A stretch of 64,000 bases of DNA from Acanthococcus lagerstroemiae (lineage: Eukaryota > Arthropoda > Insecta > Hemiptera > Eriococcidae): contig CM063112.1 of the NCBI GenBank assembly GCA_031841125.1, forward strand, positions 18,750,603-18,814,602, written 5' to 3'. Position 1 is the stretch's first letter. Every line of letters begins with the position of its first letter. Made by a program: the position numbers and the translations under genes. Of the stretch, positions 62,265-64,000 are shown piece after piece. The notes beneath the pieces were generated by a model. It worked only from the letters and a program-made list of their open reading frames with translations. It had not been told where the DNA came from and did not search any database.

Positions 62265-62505
62265 ACACAATACTGATCTAGTAGTACTCGAGGAGCAGGG
62301 GTAGGTGGAATGAAAAATTCAGAGAGGTCGAAAAGTATAAATGTGGAAAAATGGATTCATGCAGGGGTAATTTGTTCTATTTTCATTTTCAATGCTCAGT
62401 GAGACCTCTAGAACACCTGAAATTCTGAGACCAGTGTAAATCGGCAACAGCAAAAAGGGTTATTCTGAACTCCTTGTTGCGTCGCCTCTATCGTACTTAA
62501 GAATA
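62265..62505. repeat. ~250-bp direct repeat, right copy
   Basis: Partner of 60870-61125, in the same orientation and moderately diverged, with a few small indels. Confidence 0.75.
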
Positions 62506-62599
62506 AATCTCCAAGGACTATTTTTAGGCGTTCTTTAGATTAGTTCCCTTTTATTAGATTTCTCGTATCTACCTTCTATCTCGAGGAAACCTGGAAAAA

Positions 62600-62845
62600 C
62601 TGAAACTTGTGGGACGTTCTGCCCCCTCGGGGGCGAAGCACACCACTCTCGGATGAGAAATCCTCTGGGATTCGTGAGGGGACCATTACGAACACATTTA
62701 CGAAAGAAAATCTTTCACGGCTATTTTTCTTATCTTCCATCTTCGAGAGAATTCCGAAGAACTGAAAATTGTAGGGCGTTCTGCCCCCTCGAGGGCGAAG
62801 CACATGAGTCGAATGGGGACCTTTGTACGATTCGTGAGACCATTA
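62600..62845. repeat. Tandem duplication with CCCCCTCGGGGG-type core
   Basis: Two units about 170 bp apart share GTTCTGCCCCCTCG(G/A)GGGCG, AAGCACA and GACCATTACGAACAC. Each core is a short palindrome. A 152-codon plus-strand frame (62653-63111) and minus-strand frames run over it, but the frames follow the duplication and show no domain. Confidence 0.65.
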
Positions 62846-64000
62846 CGAACACGTCTATGAACAACCTCTTGAATGCAATTTTTTCCACTTCCAAATCTCA
62901 TTCGACTGGATCAGTATCCGAATTCCCTACGTATCATTCAAGACAGTCACAGCCAGTCGCCTCTTCCAATCGCAACGAAGGCAAAACGGTAAAAAAAATG
63001 TACGTACGCTACCGGGGTGGCGTACCTCAATACCTGACTCTTGGCCGTCGACTTGAATCAAATCGCATACAAAGTTCTTCGATCAGTTCTAGAATCCCTA
63101 GAAGGTCGTAGGTACGGCGCGTTTAATTTCATTATACGAATATAGCCGCCGCTTTGCCGCTTTCCACGCTTCCGTTACCCCACAAACTTTCCGCGCCACA
63201 CCGTGAACGATGGATGAATGGGACACGCGTCGAAAACCGATACCTTACGTAACCCCAATTAAGGTCGACTCAAACAAGGACGTCGAGGAGCAGAAAGAAA
63301 CTGTAACTACGCCCGGCCACTGCCGAGCCTCGTGTTCGAGAAATGGGGACTCCGCAGAGGTCCGAGTCGGGTGGTCGAGGCTGTAACCCCCCCCCCCCTC
63401 CAAGTGAAAAATTCACAGCGATAGCCAAATTCGAACTCACAATGTCTAGAAAAAATAGCACAGTTGAGCGGCGGACAGCCGCAGGAGGCGAGGCCGACTC
63501 GCGCACATCACACGTACTGTTCGTCCATTCCCTCAAAAGACTCAAGATGATTCGTTCACATTCGGCACTCGAAATTTACGATTCTCGAAAGGACTGAAAT
63601 AAATGCGACTGACTGGCGTGGGTAAGATCACTCCCGACATCGCTAACGGACAACGATCGATTTCTGTTCCCGTTTTCTCGCCAGGCCGCGTCGAGTGAAC
63701 GCGAAATTAAGAAGGAAATTGCGGAACCAGTTTGAAACTGGTTCTCAGTGCTTCTCAAAGCCGAGATACTTTTTCCCCAAATAATGCGAAAGTACTACGT
63801 GAAATTCCAAAATACCGAAACACGAATGTCGACACGCAAGGTGACCTACAAAGGTCGTAACATCTGTCAAGCTCGGGTGTTTCAATACGACCAATTTCTT
63901 GCTATTGTGAAATCTCTCTCGGCGTAATATTATTTACATGAAATGAATTTAAAAAAAAAAAATGGTTTCCGAAGTCTGAACGAAAATACGGAACGTTAAG
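62846..64000. other. CpG-richer window end, no gene identified
   Basis: Between about 62.9 and 63.9 kb the sequence is more GC- and CpG-rich than most of the window (for example ATAGCCGCCGCTTTGCCGCT near 63144). It could be the approach to a host gene beyond the window, but I see no promoter element, splice site or coding frame I can defend. A poly-C run lies at about 63389. Confidence 0.35.

Noticed and set aside
62653..63111. 152-codon plus-strand open frame
   Set aside because: It begins in a tandem duplication and shows no domain. Serine/arginine-rich composition reflects the local sequence. A real exon cannot be excluded, but nothing supports one.

Overview
This window is AT-rich eukaryotic DNA dominated by repeats. 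It has no bacterial-style gene packing and no long open frame with recognisable protein similarity. The features I can recognise are decayed transposons: hAT transposase remnants of the ZMYM1-like type, one LINE reverse-transcriptase tail, a TTAA-flanked miniature element, several TIR elements, minisatellites and (TA)n arrays. Together with dispersed G-run repeats these suggest an arthropod, perhaps a hemipteran insect. That species guess is weak. I found no complete host gene, rRNA, tRNA or CRISPR array.

Layout. 1-16.7 kb is mostly unassigned AT-rich DNA with scattered inverted-repeat elements: a GTAGCC-type miniature element at 1.6 kb, an 830-bp foldback at 3.8-4.6 kb, a 29-bp minisatellite at 10.2-10.9 kb, and a dispersed block at 12.1-15.2 kb. 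That block is interrupted by a 1.6-kb TIR element, and its empty site is preserved in a paralogous block at 58.0-59.6 kb. 16.7-22.1 kb is a 5.4-kb degenerate minisatellite whose unit recalls CATTCAGACTC. It has higher-order structure and embedded miniature elements. 23.8-24.6 kb holds a cluster of TTC-loop hairpins and an unclassified direct-repeat element ending in (TA)n.

The dominant object is a giant palindrome, 24,687-51,627. Two 13.4-kb arms meet at a central (TA)57 array (38,095-38,208), and the palindrome is bounded on both outer sides by further (TA)n arrays. In every stretch I compared, the arms differ only in homopolymer length. Each arm carries, from the outside in: clustered GGCACC motifs, a CCCAAGGGG motif array, a 212-bp miniature element, a decayed hAT C-terminus, a TTAA-flanked miniature element, a 5.9-kb Foldback-like element whose arms are built from ~290-bp tandem units, a 147-bp triplicate, a second and longer hAT transposase remnant, and a further GGTGCC cluster beside the centre. 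The Foldback-like element's own arms do show substitutions, so the outer palindrome is either very young, kept identical by gene conversion, or an assembly/library artefact promoted by self-complementary (TA)n.

51.7-64 kb holds a 110-bp insertion with a perfect 15-bp duplication, a ~63-bp minisatellite, further TIR elements (some nested), paralogous blocks of the 12-15 kb repeat, and a slightly more CpG-rich end without an identifiable gene.
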